Shown here in pieces: positions 1-9,054 of a DNA stretch of 64,000 nucleotides. Made by a program: the position numbers and the translations under genes. Source of the DNA: Marine Group II euryarchaeote MED-G38 (GTDB lineage: Archaea > Thermoplasmatota > Poseidoniia > Poseidoniales > Thalassarchaeaceae); assembly GCA_002457145.1 (NCBI GenBank), contig NTJP01000003.1, forward strand, positions 1 to 64,000. Direction: 5' to 3'. How positions within the stretch are numbered: position 1 is the stretch's first letter; every line of letters begins with the position of its first letter. The notes under the pieces were generated by a model. The model was given only the letters and a program-made list of their open reading frames with translations, searched no databases and was not told the DNA's origin.

Positions 1-2806
1 CAAAGTGTTCATACTCTTCACTTGCAGTCCAAGTTGTATTCATGTATTCATCGTAAAAATCATGTCCTTCGAAAACTAGACTCCAATCTAATCTATAATC
101 AGTACCAATATCTAACATTGTTGCATTGAGGATTAATGTATATTCACCAGGTTCTAACATTGGCATATGATGTGCTTCACACCAGTATGTCATTGAACTA
201 TTATCCCACATACAATCTCTAAAGTGCGCATAATGATCTATGTAGCCATCTCCATCATGGTCAATTGCGCATTCCCAGTGACCTTCTTCATATTCATCAC
301 AATTATCAAACTCCTCGTATGTAATAGTTGGTTCCCACATCACGACTTCTGTTCCATTATCGTAATATAATTCAAAGTGGTGATCAGATACTGGCTCTTC
401 ACAATATGTATCAAACCTGAAATAATCATTGAAATGCATACCGTTGTAGTGTGTTAGATGGAATTCCATATCGAAACCACACATGTACTCATCTATTTGT
501 ACATCCCACTCAAAGTGTTCATATTCATCGGTTGCGTTAACGGTTATTCCGTCATAATCACCATTGATCCACCACTCCAGCTCATGTGATTCTCCAATCT
601 CTAAACCGCTCACATTCAATGTGAATGTGTAATTACCTGGTTCTAGCATAGGATTATTCCAGCCCATCTCACACCAGTAAGTCATTGAGTTATTATCCCA
701 ATCACAGTGTTCAAATCCGTAATATTCATCTGCATATCCATCGCCATCATAGTCAATTGCGCATTCCCAGTATCCATCATCATAGTGTGTACAATTATCA
801 AAGGAAGCGTAATTATATACTGGCTCCCACATTACAGGACCAGTACCATTATCATAATACAATTCAAACGGCGAAGGCATTTCTTCACAATATCCATCGA
901 AAGCGAAATAATCATTGAAATGCATACCGTTGTAGTGTGCTAGATGGAATTCCATACTGAAACCACACATGTACTCATCTATTGTGAAATTCCATTCAAA
1001 GTGTTCATATTCATCGGTTGCGTTAACGGTTATTCCGTCATAATCACCATTGATCCACCACTCAAGCTCATGTGACTCTCCAATCTCTAAACCACTTACA
1101 TTCAGTGTGAATGTGTAATCACCTGGTTCTAACATAGGGTAATCATACCATGTAGCACACAAATAAGTCATAGAATTATTGTCCCATTCGCAGTGTTCAT
1201 AATAATTATACCAATCTGTATTTCCATCGTTATCATAATCAACTTGACATTCCCAATGTTCATTATCATATTGTGAACAATTATCAAATTCTTCGTAGTT
1301 CCAAGCTTGCTCCCACATTACGGGACCAGTACCATTATCATAATACAATACAAACGGCGAAGGCATTTCCTCACACTCTCCATTAAAAGAGAATTCACCA
1401 TTCATTATGTGATTACCAGCCATGTAAATATCAAACTGTATATGTAAAGAGCACATATATTCGTTAATATCTAATTCTAAACCATCAATGATGTGTGATT
1501 CATTAGAATTGTTCCATGTGAACCATTCATAATTACTTTCATAATTATCTTGAGTATTCAAATAATAATTCGCATAGACCTCATAATCAGCACCAACTTC
1601 AAGATTGCTTAAATTAGCCATGAACTCATAATTACCAGGCTCTAAATGTGGGGATTCAGCCCATGCCTCACACCAGTACGTCATTGAGTTATTATCCCAC
1701 TCACAGTGTTCAAATCCATCATAATAATCTATGTTTCCATCGCCATCATAGTCAACTTCACATTCCCAAAAAGATTCTTCATCCTCTTCTTCAAATTCAG
1801 TACAAGAATCATATTGTTCATATTCCCATGCCATTTCATACATTACTGGACCAGAGCCATTATCATAGTATAATTCAACATCTGGATATTCAAATTCTGC
1901 ACAAGGACCTTCCATATCAGTGATGGTAGTTCCCATTAATGTACTGTTATCTTTGTCCCATTCCCCATCTGCGAAATATTCTGCTTCCCAAAGCATAGCA
2001 TCATTCATAATTGCACAAGTATGCAAATCGACCGTAATATTCCAGCCTAGGCTACCGAGACCTATACCACTTTGGCTACCAGCAGTCCAATTATACATAC
2101 CTTCGGTATGGCTATGGTTGGATGATCCTGATACTTCGCGATACCATTCGACTAGGTAGTCATCACCACTAGTAAATGTTCCACTACCACCTGTACTATA
2201 CCACATATCATAGGTTCCCGGTTCAAGATCTAGCATATTGTCCCATAGATCTGGGCCATGGAATGATTCTACTAAAGTATCATTACCGTCTATTTCTATG
2301 TTTGTAAATATGACTCCATTGTTTCCACATGGTCCTAAGAATTCATAAAAGCCATAATCTACAGTAGACGAGGTTGAATGATTAAGCAATTCATAATTTA
2401 TCATTATCCAGCATGTAAACTCATTCACTGTGAGGTTAAATGATTCAGAACTTTCATTATTATAAGCAATCCATGTCCTATTCTCTTCAACGTATGACCC
2501 TCCATCAAAATATTCTTCCATACTAACATCCCAAGTTAACTCATAGGTATCATTTAGAGTTAAATTACTAGATCTAATTTCCATTTCATGAGTTCCTTCT
2601 TCTAAGAATTGTGTTTGGAATGATGATATTAATTCCCAAGAGCTAGTATTATTATCAAAAATAGATAATGAAACACCATTACCAGTACCTTCTCCGTAAT
2701 CATCATCTTGATGGTCAGCATATACTGGCATTAAAATCGGAGATAGTGCTGAGAGCAACATTATCATTGTTAGGGTTAAACTACGGGTCATACGTACGTC
2801 GTACAT
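1..2806 (-). CDS. Giant secreted repeat protein with Ca-loop-like motifs (3' end outside window)
   Basis: An open frame of 935 codons has no stop before the left edge, so the C-terminus is missing. An N-terminal signal peptide is visible (MTRSLTLTM, a hydrophobic core, then an Ala-rich cleavage region before DHQDDD). Four similar units follow, about 162 to 171 residues each. Each has about six Cys, a YYDNGTGPVMWE-like strand, and a DxDxDG loop resembling an EF-hand or thrombospondin-3 calcium site; the loops begin near 1753, 1240, 754 and 262. A TATA-like box (CTATATAG, about 2828-2835) lies about 26 nt before the ATG at 2806, favouring a leaderless start; the ATG at 2791 is the alternative. 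It is probably a cell-surface or secreted protein. The function is unknown. Confidence 0.85.
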   Translation of the reverse strand, partial: MYDVRMTRSLTLTMIMLLSALSPILMPVYADHQDDDYGEGTGNGVSLSIFDNNTSSWELISSFQTQFLEEGTHEMEIRSSNLTLNDTYELTWDVSMEEYFDGGSYVEENRTWIAYNNESSESFNLTVNEFTCWIMINYELLNHSTSSTVDYGFYEFLGPCGNNGVIFTNIEIDGNDTLVESFHGPDLWDNMLDLEPGTYDMWYSTGGSGTFTSGDDYLVEWYREVSGSSNHSHTEGMYNWTAGSQSGIGLGSLGWNITVDLHTCAIMNDAMLWEAEYFADGEWDKDNSTLMGTTITDMEGPCAEFEYPDVELYYDNGSGPVMYEMAWEYEQYDSCTEFEEEDEESFWECEVDYDGDGNIDYYDGFEHCEWDNNSMTYWCEAWAESPHLEPGNYEFMANLSNLEVGADYEVYANYYLNTQDNYESNYEWFTWNNSNESHIIDGLELDINEYMCSLHIQFDIYMAGNHIMNGEFSFNGECEEMPSPFVLYYDNGTGPVMWEQAWNYEEFDNCSQYDNEHWECQVDYDNDGNTDWYNYYEHCEWDNNSMTYLCATWYDYPMLEPGDYTFTLNVSGLEIGESHELEWWINGDYDGITVNATDEYEHFEWNFTIDEYMCGFSMEFHLAHYNGMHFNDYFAFDGYCEEMPSPFELYYDNGTGPVMWEPVYNYASFDNCTHYDDGYWECAIDYDGDGYADEYYGFEHCDWDNNSMTYWCEMGWNNPMLEPGNYTFTLNVSGLEIGESHELEWWINGDYDGITVNATDEYEHFEWDVQIDEYMCGFDMEFHLTHYNGMHFNDYFRFDTYCEEPVSDHHFELYYDNGTEVVMWEPTITYEEFDNCDEYEEGHWECAIDHDGDGYIDHYAHFRDCMWDNSSMTYWCEAHHMPMLEPGEYTLILNATMLDIGTDYRLDWSLVFEGHDFYDEYMNTTWTASEEYEHF
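421..1136 (-). repeat. Near-identical 486-bp tandem coding repeats in the surface protein
   Basis: DNA at about 421-650 recurs almost unchanged at about 907-1136, an offset of 486 bp (162 codons) in the same frame. The match continues through synonymous positions, so it is close at DNA level and not only at protein level. More diverged units lie at about 1380-1640 and near 1-190. This points to recent duplication or gene conversion inside the gene. Confidence 0.85.
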
Positions 2807-2873
2807 GTCTTTTCGGCTCAGTAATTACTATATAGGTCTATTTCCGTACCAAGTTATTTAAAAAACACCTGAT

Positions 2874-3959
2874 TTAATATATTTTTTTATCCCAAATAGT
2901 AATCTTATCGTTATCGAGATTAAATGATTTAGAAACTTCTAAACCATTTTCTATCAAGTAACTAGAATCAAACTTTTCTCCCGATTCACCATCTAATTCT
3001 AGATTTGAAATGCATAATTGTGCCTTATCAACCAAGCCCGATTTAAGAAAACGAATCCATGTGTCCTTACCTCCTTCAACGAGCAGTGACTGAATTCCTC
3101 TGTCTCCTAACATATCTAATATTTTTACAATCTCAATTTCATTATTATCCGAAATTATTACTCTCTCTACGTGTTTTTGGTCTTTTTCTGAATTAAAATA
3201 CATACTCTGAATTAGAATTGTTTTTGATATACCATTTTCCATTAATTTACAATTAGTCGGAATTTTATTATTTGGATCGATAACAACTCTTATTGGAAGC
3301 TCTCTTGGACCAATATCAGGGCCTCTGACGGTTAATTCTGGGTTATCTCGTATAACAGTATTTACTCCGACTAATATTGCCATTGATTCGGCTCTTAATT
3401 CATGTACTAATTTTAGAGAGGAGTCGGAGCTAAAACGTTTAGCAGGTTTATTTCTATCTCCATCGATCTTGCCATTAATATCAGTAGCAGCTTTCAATGT
3501 AACTAATGGTCTTCGATTCTTACACCAATGCATGAAACTTTGCATCTGTTCTTGACATTCTTTTTCAAGAATACCTGATTTTACTTCAAAATTTTCTTCT
3601 TGTAGCATCTTAATACCGCCTCCTCTTACTGTTGGATTTGGATCTAATGCTCCAATTACCACTTTTTTTATCCCCGCCCACAACAAAGCTTCGGTACAAG
3701 GAGGCGTTCTTCCAAAATGATTACAAGGCTCTAAAGTGATATATGCTGTAGCACCTTGTAAAGAAATTCCCTTATCTTCAGCATCTGCGATAGCCATTTG
3801 CTCTGCATGCAATCCGCCTAAATGATCATGCCAACCTTTCGCAATAATTTGATCGTCTTTTACAATAACACAACCAACTAAGGGATTAGGTATCACTTTC
3901 CATTTTCCTAATTGGGCAATTTTTAAAGCATGCAGCATGTAATTTTCATCCTCATCCAT
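2874..3959 (-). CDS. ribD: RibD: bifunctional riboflavin deaminase/reductase
   Basis: The N-terminal half is a cytidine-deaminase-like zinc domain with HAE (GLHAEQMAI) and PCNHFGRTPPC zinc ligands. The C-terminal half is the RibD reductase fold (LVTLKAATDINGKI, then RVVIDP and LLVEGG). In the bacterial route it deaminates and then reduces the pyrimidine intermediate of riboflavin synthesis; many archaea use separate proteins instead. The ATG at 3959 (MDEDENYMLHAL) matches the usual family start; an upstream in-frame GTG at 3986 would add nine residues. A T-rich run follows the stop at about 2858-2865 and may terminate transcription before the surface-protein gene. Confidence 0.92.
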   Translation of the reverse strand: MDEDENYMLHALKIAQLGKWKVIPNPLVGCVIVKDDQIIAKGWHDHLGGLHAEQMAIADAEDKGISLQGATAYITLEPCNHFGRTPPCTEALLWAGIKKVVIGALDPNPTVRGGGIKMLQEENFEVKSGILEKECQEQMQSFMHWCKNRRPLVTLKAATDINGKIDGDRNKPAKRFSSDSSLKLVHELRAESMAILVGVNTVIRDNPELTVRGPDIGPRELPIRVVIDPNNKIPTNCKLMENGISKTILIQSMYFNSEKDQKHVERVIISDNNEIEIVKILDMLGDRGIQSLLVEGGKDTWIRFLKSGLVDKAQLCISNLELDGESGEKFDSSYLIENGLEVSKSFNLDNDKITIWDKKIY

Positions 3960-4049
3960 GCCTATTCTTTTGGTGGGAAGTAGCACTCATTCATCATATC
4001 TCGTATTCATATCATAGCATTCAATACTAAATTGGTTTCTGACCAGATT

Positions 4050-5099
4050 ATGAGCCGCATAGCGTGTATACTAAATCCCAAGGCTCGTGATGGTTTGTCT
4101 GTAAAGCAGTGGGCTCTTTTTGAAAATTGTTTACTTGAAGCAGGTTATGAAATAGATTTGCATCATACTGAGTATATTGGCCATGCTATAGAAATTTCAG
4201 CAAACCTTCGTGAGTCTGATTATGAATTGGTTGTAGCAGTAGGAGGAGATGGGACTGTTCATGAAGTTGCATCAGGTTTGAGAGGTTCTAGTAAGATTCT
4301 AGGAATTCTCCCTATTGGTAGTGGTAATGATTACGCCCGAGCACATGGAATTCCAATTCCAAAGGGTAGAAAATTTACTGATATGCAAAAAGCCGTAGAT
4401 ATCCTATCACAGGGAGTTGATAGGAGAGTTGGTGCTTTCAGGGTTGAAGGTCCGCCAGCACCTGAGCATCCTCTAATTCCAGCCCCAATTGCAAATGAAT
4501 GTAATGGTAAACCAAATAAATCTGGTAATTTAGTCCGTTGGAGTTTTCTTGAATGCGATAGCGGAGTTACTTCGACAGTAAACAGAATGAAGACAGAAGG
4601 TAAATTTAGACGAATACGAGGTCAATTAAAATATAAACTCTTAGGAATTACGGCAATTCTAGGCTGGAAAACACAAAAAGGATGGATAAAGGTTGATGAT
4701 GAGCCAGGCGAAATTGTAGACTTATCAGGACTTTTTTGTATGAGTCAATGTCAAACATTTGGAGGAGGTTTTCAAATTGCTCCTGGGGCAACCCCAATAC
4801 AAAAACATGGTTCACTAGTCTTAGCATGGGGCTTATCAAAATTACAAATGTTACTAGTTATGGGTCCAGTGGAAAAAGGAAAACATATTGGAAAATGGAA
4901 TAAAATTTTCATGAGAAAGGCAAAAAAATTAGAATTAAAATCGATTGATTTCGACAATAACCCCTCTGAAAAACCTCATCAACCGGATTTATTTGTGAAT
5001 ATTGATGGTGAAGCTGTTATGACTACTCCAATTAAATTAGAATATTTTGAAGATCAATTAACAGTAAGAGGGGCAGAAAATATTCCTAATCAAAATTGA
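4050..5099 (+). CDS. Diacylglycerol/sphingosine kinase family protein
   Basis: The DAGK catalytic domain is visible: ILNPKARDG near the N-terminus, the nucleotide loop GGDGTVHEVASGL, and LPIGSGNDYARA. The family (YegS/LCB5/DgkB) phosphorylates lipid alcohols with ATP; the substrate here is unknown, though an archaeal isoprenoid lipid is plausible. An insertion of about 40 residues containing ECNGKPNKSG follows the nucleotide-binding part. The ATG at 4050 was preferred to the upstream TTG at 4032. It is divergent from ribD. Confidence 0.85.
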   Translation: MSRIACILNPKARDGLSVKQWALFENCLLEAGYEIDLHHTEYIGHAIEISANLRESDYELVVAVGGDGTVHEVASGLRGSSKILGILPIGSGNDYARAHGIPIPKGRKFTDMQKAVDILSQGVDRRVGAFRVEGPPAPEHPLIPAPIANECNGKPNKSGNLVRWSFLECDSGVTSTVNRMKTEGKFRRIRGQLKYKLLGITAILGWKTQKGWIKVDDEPGEIVDLSGLFCMSQCQTFGGGFQIAPGATPIQKHGSLVLAWGLSKLQMLLVMGPVEKGKHIGKWNKIFMRKAKKLELKSIDFDNNPSEKPHQPDLFVNIDGEAVMTTPIKLEYFEDQLTVRGAENIPNQN

Positions 5100-5185
5100 T
5101 GGCGCCGAGAGAGGGATTTGAACCCCCGCGTCCAATGGACAGTGGATTTCAAATCCACCGCAATACCGGGCTATGCGATCTCGGC
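5100..5185 (-). tRNA. tRNA-Ser (anticodon UGA)
   Basis: A cloverleaf folds on the minus strand: acceptor GCCGAGA/TCTCGGC, anticodon stem GTGGA/TCCAC with loop TTTGAAA giving anticodon TGA, a long class II variable arm, and a T-arm with GTTCAAAT. The discriminator is G and the 3' CCA is encoded. No intron is seen. It abuts the 3' end of the convergent lipid kinase gene. Confidence 0.95.
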
Positions 5186-5225
5186 AGCATTCACGCGACT
5201 TAACCATTAGTCATGAACCTATATG

Positions 5226-5561
5226 TTAGAGTTTGTAGTATCCAGGTCTACACCATTCAGGTAATCCAATTGAAGCCTCGGGATGCGTCAATCCAATAAA
5301 TAGAACCATGATAACAATGAAGAAAGCTGGAAATAAAGCAGTTAATGTTAATATTTTCGAGTCTTTATCGCCCCACAAGTGCATAAAAATAGCAGCAATC
5401 ATTATGAATTTAGGTATTGCTATTCCGACGAGGATAAATAATGTAATTGTTTCTGAAAAATCTAATCCTACTGCAGCAACTTCAATTGCAGTTAAAACAA
5501 TCAAGCCAATAAAATTAGCCCAGTATAGATCAAATTTTCCGAATAGTAAATGGTCACTCAT
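5226..5561 (-). CDS. coxD: Cytochrome c oxidase subunit IV-like
   Basis: This small membrane protein of 111 residues has three hydrophobic helices and matches the prokaryotic subunit IV family (GIAIPKFIMIAAIFMHL, with the K..MH pattern typical of COX4 proteins). It is the last gene of the oxidase operon and probably stabilises the catalytic core in the membrane. The ATG at 5561 has a GAGGTG Shine-Dalgarno about 6 nt upstream, better than the in-frame GTG at 5570, which would overlap it. The coxC stop lies inside the same sequence, so translation is probably coupled. Confidence 0.85.
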   Translation of the reverse strand: MSDHLLFGKFDLYWANFIGLIVLTAIEVAAVGLDFSETITLFILVGIAIPKFIMIAAIFMHLWGDKDSKILTLTALFPAFFIVIMVLFIGLTHPEASIGLPEWCRPGYYKL

Positions 5562-5571
5562 TTTTTTCACC

Positions 5572-6723
5572 TCAATATAGATAGAAGAATGGGAATACTA
5601 GAACCCAAATCAAATCAACAAAGTGCCAATAGAGTCCAAAGTATTCTATTGATACAGCATTTTGTGGAGTATAACCACCAGTCCAGGCTTTCCATGTCAT
5701 GTATGTTAATCCAATGATACCAATGAATACGTGAGCACCGTGAGTACCTGTAGTAACAAAGAATGTTGATGAACTTACTCTAATATCTGCAAGCATGACC
5801 GCATTTGTTGGTTCATAATTAGGGCCAACAGCCGCCAAATATGCTTGGTAATCTTCAGGGTGTAATGCAGCAAGCTCAGCTAGATGAACATCATCCCAAC
5901 CATGATGTGGATGATAATGATCGGCATGAATGGTGTAACCCTCCTCAACCAATGACATGATATCATGTTCGTGGAACGGACCTATTGCAGGGATATAAAA
6001 TCCTATAAACCATTCAACCATCTTCAAAGTAAGGAATATTATTGCTAAAACCCAAGTACTACCTAAGTAACGATAAACACGCTTCCTACGAACCTCCTCA
6101 TCTACACTTCCTACTGGTTTCTTTGCCCAACGAAGTGCTTGAACAATGGTAAAAGAAGACACTATCAGAGCAAATGTATTGATCGCCCCAGGCGCAATAT
6201 GGAACCATGAGGACGCAATTAATTCAGATGCAGGTAAGAAGCAATTAACTGCTTCTCCGGTATCTACATTTTGAGAGTTAACTATCCAAGAACCACTTTC
6301 GTATACTTCTTGGCAAGAATCAATACCAAATCTATATCTCATGTATGTGCTAAATAATGACGTAAAAACCATCATTTCAGACATCAAGAATACCCACATC
6401 GCAACTTTACGGATTTCAATATTCTGAAATGGCGTTCCCGTTGCTTTAGGTTCGTAAACACCATCAAATGACGCATCTTGTCTCCACCATATCAAAAGGC
6501 CAAAGAATGTTATCATCATTCCAATTAAAACCAAAGCAATACTTGATGAATCCACCATTTCTCCCCATGAGTATACTGAGGCAACTGTGTACAAAAAGAT
6601 ACCAATACCAATTGACATTATTATTGGAGACCATGAATTGTGAGGAGCTCCATGACTCCAATCGTGAGGCCCCCAAGCACTTGCATGATGTTCATGCTCA
6701 TTGTCATGATATCCGTCACTCAA
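5572..6723 (-). CDS. coxC: Cytochrome c oxidase subunit III with His-rich inserts
   Basis: This COX3 family membrane protein has hydrophobic helices, FLMSEMMVFTSLF, and the C-terminal ending YWHFVDLIWVLVFPFFYLY, which is diagnostic of the family. At 383 residues it is longer than typical bacterial subunit III. The extra length lies in a His-rich N-terminus (HDNEHEHHASAWGPHDWSH), a loop with two Cys, and a loop near residue 260 rich in His, Asp and Glu. The TTG start overlaps the coxA stop as TTGA, indicating translational coupling. Confidence 0.93.
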   Translation of the reverse strand: MSDGYHDNEHEHHASAWGPHDWSHGAPHNSWSPIIMSIGIGIFLYTVASVYSWGEMVDSSSIALVLIGMMITFFGLLIWWRQDASFDGVYEPKATGTPFQNIEIRKVAMWVFLMSEMMVFTSLFSTYMRYRFGIDSCQEVYESGSWIVNSQNVDTGEAVNCFLPASELIASSWFHIAPGAINTFALIVSSFTIVQALRWAKKPVGSVDEEVRRKRVYRYLGSTWVLAIIFLTLKMVEWFIGFYIPAIGPFHEHDIMSLVEEGYTIHADHYHPHHGWDDVHLAELAALHPEDYQAYLAAVGPNYEPTNAVMLADIRVSSSTFFVTTGTHGAHVFIGIIGLTYMTWKAWTGGYTPQNAVSIEYFGLYWHFVDLIWVLVFPFFYLY

Positions 6724-9044
6724 TGGCTCACTTCCTCTTCATTATCTAAGACCATTAGACCTTGGAACCACTTCACTATTGCACTAGGCTCATTTGCAAT
6801 ATGGTCTTCGTTTGCGTCTTTCAAAGTTGGTAAATCATCTAATGGGAAACTTGGTGTGGGAGGCGGAGAAGAAGTCATCCATTCGAAAGACCATCCTCCC
6901 CATGGATCCGCTGGTGCTTTTTGTCCACGTATTACGGACTTAATCATATTAGCAATTAGTATAAAGTTTGAGAAAAAGAATAAGAATGCACTAATCGAAA
7001 TGAACATATTCCAACCCGCTGCTTCTGCAGGCAAAGACCCCATCGCCTCTTCCGTTGATATGAAATATGTATGATGTCTTCTAGCCATGCCCCATATTCC
7101 TAGACGATGCATAGGCCAAAATACTGCATTATAACTTATGAAAGCAGTCAAGAAATGCAAAACACCAAGACGTTCATCCATCATTCTTCCAGTCATCTTT
7201 GGGAACCAATAGTAAATTGCAGAGAAGAAACCAAACACGGTTCCTCCGACTAAAACATAATGGAAGTGTGCAACAACGAAGTAAGATTCATGGAAATGCA
7301 AATCCATTGCCATAGATGGGAAGAACATCCCAGAAATTCCTCCTAAAGTAAATGTAATCAAGAAACCTAAGGCCCAAAGAGTATGTGTTCTATAAATTAA
7401 AGAACCTTTATGCATAGTTTTTAACCAATTAAATATCTTAATCCCAGTCGGAACAGCGACTATCATAGTAGTCAACATGGTTACGAATCTCAAAGTAGGA
7501 CTCATTCCTGAAGTAAACATATGGTGTCCATAGACAATAAATGAAACTACTCCAATTCCAGCCATTGCATAAACCATCGACCTGTATCCGAATACTGACC
7601 TTCTTGCACTTGTTGCAATTACTTCAGATATGACTCCGAAGGCTGGTACTATTACTACATATACTTCAGGATGTCCAAAGTACCAGAACAAATGACTCCA
7701 AAGTAAAGGATCTCCTCCTGCAGAAGCATCATAAAATGCAGTACCAATAACCCGATCCAAATATACTTGAACCAGTCCTACTCCAAATGCAGGTATAGAT
7801 AAGAATAACATGAGATTAGCAATTAGTATTGACCATGTGAATAATGGCATTTGCATCCAACCCATTCCTGGAGCACGCATGACTGCTATTGTAGTTAGGA
7901 AATTTACTCCGGTTAGAGTTGAAGACGCAACTAACATAATTTGTCCTGCAACCCACATGGTGGTACCTACATGTGCTGTTTCACTTACAATGTAAGGTGC
8001 ATAACCTGTCCATCCAGTATCTGCTCCGGTACCAGAGAAAACTCCTGTAAATATCAACAATGCAGCTACAGGTTGTAACCAAAATGACATTGCATTTATT
8101 CTAGGTAAAGCTAAATCAGGGGCACCTATTTGTAGAGGTACCATCCAATTAGCAAATCCATTTATGAGAGGCATAGCGGCCAAAAATATCATAGTAGTTC
8201 CATGTAATGTAAAGAATTGATTATATTGATCTTGAGTAAGAAAATCATTCCCAGGAACAGACAATTGTATTCTTATCATTAAAGCCATAATTCCTCCTAT
8301 ACCTAAGAAAAACATACCTGCAAGGAAATATAGAGTACCAATTTTTTTATGATCAGTAGTAGTTAACCAATCTGATATCCAAGGTTCAAAGCTTTCCCAA
8401 TTAAATGAATCCGGGTTAGTTCTGTAAAAGATATAAGTAACCGTAATAAATAGTAATATTCCAGAAATTACAATTAATGTGGAAAGAACTACGTAAGGAT
8501 TGGCCGATTCTAGAACTAATATTGGAGCATTTATCTTTTGTGATATTTTATTCCATTCATCTCCAGAAGAACCAGCTCCATCGCCTGCATTACCATTTAC
8601 TGAGTTAACATGCAATATCATCTCTACATTTCTATCTGTATCGGGAGCAGTCCAAGTAACTGTCCAACTCGTTTGATCATTACCAACTTCAGTATGCCCT
8701 ACTTCATTAGGGTTGTATTGCTGAGCAGTTGCGTCTGTGACTGATAACTCTCCCTCACTTGCCCAAAGATGAAAACCACCAAGATTAATGTTTCCTGGAG
8801 TACTTGGTCCTCCAGTGAATGAGACTGTTAATTCATACACCTGGGAGTAATTGTAAACTTCTGGTAATCCCATTATCATTGGAGTTACGGAATCACTAGT
8901 TGTTGCACCATGACAATTACAACCAGAATCTTTTACTCCTGAAATTCCTGTTGGAAATGAACTCACCAATGGGGTGAATATCATAGCTGCAATCAGAACA
9001 GTCATTACAACTATGATTCTGGATTGAATAAAATTCTTCTTCAT
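6720..9044 (-). CDS. coxA: Cytochrome c oxidase subunit I with N-terminal Reeler-like domain
   Basis: Residues 1-30 form a signal peptide or anchor. Residues about 30-170 form an extracellular beta-rich domain with CNCHG at 42-46, resembling the Reeler-like (choice-of-anchor V) domains of secreted proteins. One added helix (about 184-205) follows, then the full heme-copper oxidase subunit I. Visible A1-type features include LHGTTMIF (heme ligand), the GAPDLALPR D-channel Asp, GHPEVY with the His-Tyr pair, HHMF, VPTGIKIF (K-channel Lys) and HFHYVLVGG. It should reduce O2 and pump protons. The ATG at 9044 follows the coxB stop by 10 nt with GGGTG upstream; a TTG at 9068 is less likely. Confidence 0.95.
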   Translation of the reverse strand: MKKNFIQSRIIVVMTVLIAAMIFTPLVSSFPTGISGVKDSGCNCHGATTSDSVTPMIMGLPEVYNYSQVYELTVSFTGGPSTPGNINLGGFHLWASEGELSVTDATAQQYNPNEVGHTEVGNDQTSWTVTWTAPDTDRNVEMILHVNSVNGNAGDGAGSSGDEWNKISQKINAPILVLESANPYVVLSTLIVISGILLFITVTYIFYRTNPDSFNWESFEPWISDWLTTTDHKKIGTLYFLAGMFFLGIGGIMALMIRIQLSVPGNDFLTQDQYNQFFTLHGTTMIFLAAMPLINGFANWMVPLQIGAPDLALPRINAMSFWLQPVAALLIFTGVFSGTGADTGWTGYAPYIVSETAHVGTTMWVAGQIMLVASSTLTGVNFLTTIAVMRAPGMGWMQMPLFTWSILIANLMLFLSIPAFGVGLVQVYLDRVIGTAFYDASAGGDPLLWSHLFWYFGHPEVYVVIVPAFGVISEVIATSARRSVFGYRSMVYAMAGIGVVSFIVYGHHMFTSGMSPTLRFVTMLTTMIVAVPTGIKIFNWLKTMHKGSLIYRTHTLWALGFLITFTLGGISGMFFPSMAMDLHFHESYFVVAHFHYVLVGGTVFGFFSAIYYWFPKMTGRMMDERLGVLHFLTAFISYNAVFWPMHRLGIWGMARRHHTYFISTEEAMGSLPAEAAGWNMFISISAFLFFFSNFILIANMIKSVIRGQKAPADPWGGWSFEWMTSSPPPTPSFPLDDLPTLKDANEDHIANEPSAIVKWFQGLMVLDNEEEVSH

Positions 9045-9054
9045 CTGAAACACC

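Noticed and set aside
685-943. Two plus-strand ORFs rich in His and Ile
   Set aside because: They are antisense shadows of the surface repeat protein, whose open frame covers the region.
421-1136. CRISPR-like array
   Set aside because: The repeats are 486 bp, in frame and coding; there are no short repeats with spacers anywhere in the window.
6640-7074. Plus-strand 144-aa ORF
   Set aside because: Antisense to the coxA/coxC junction; both minus-strand genes are firmly identified.
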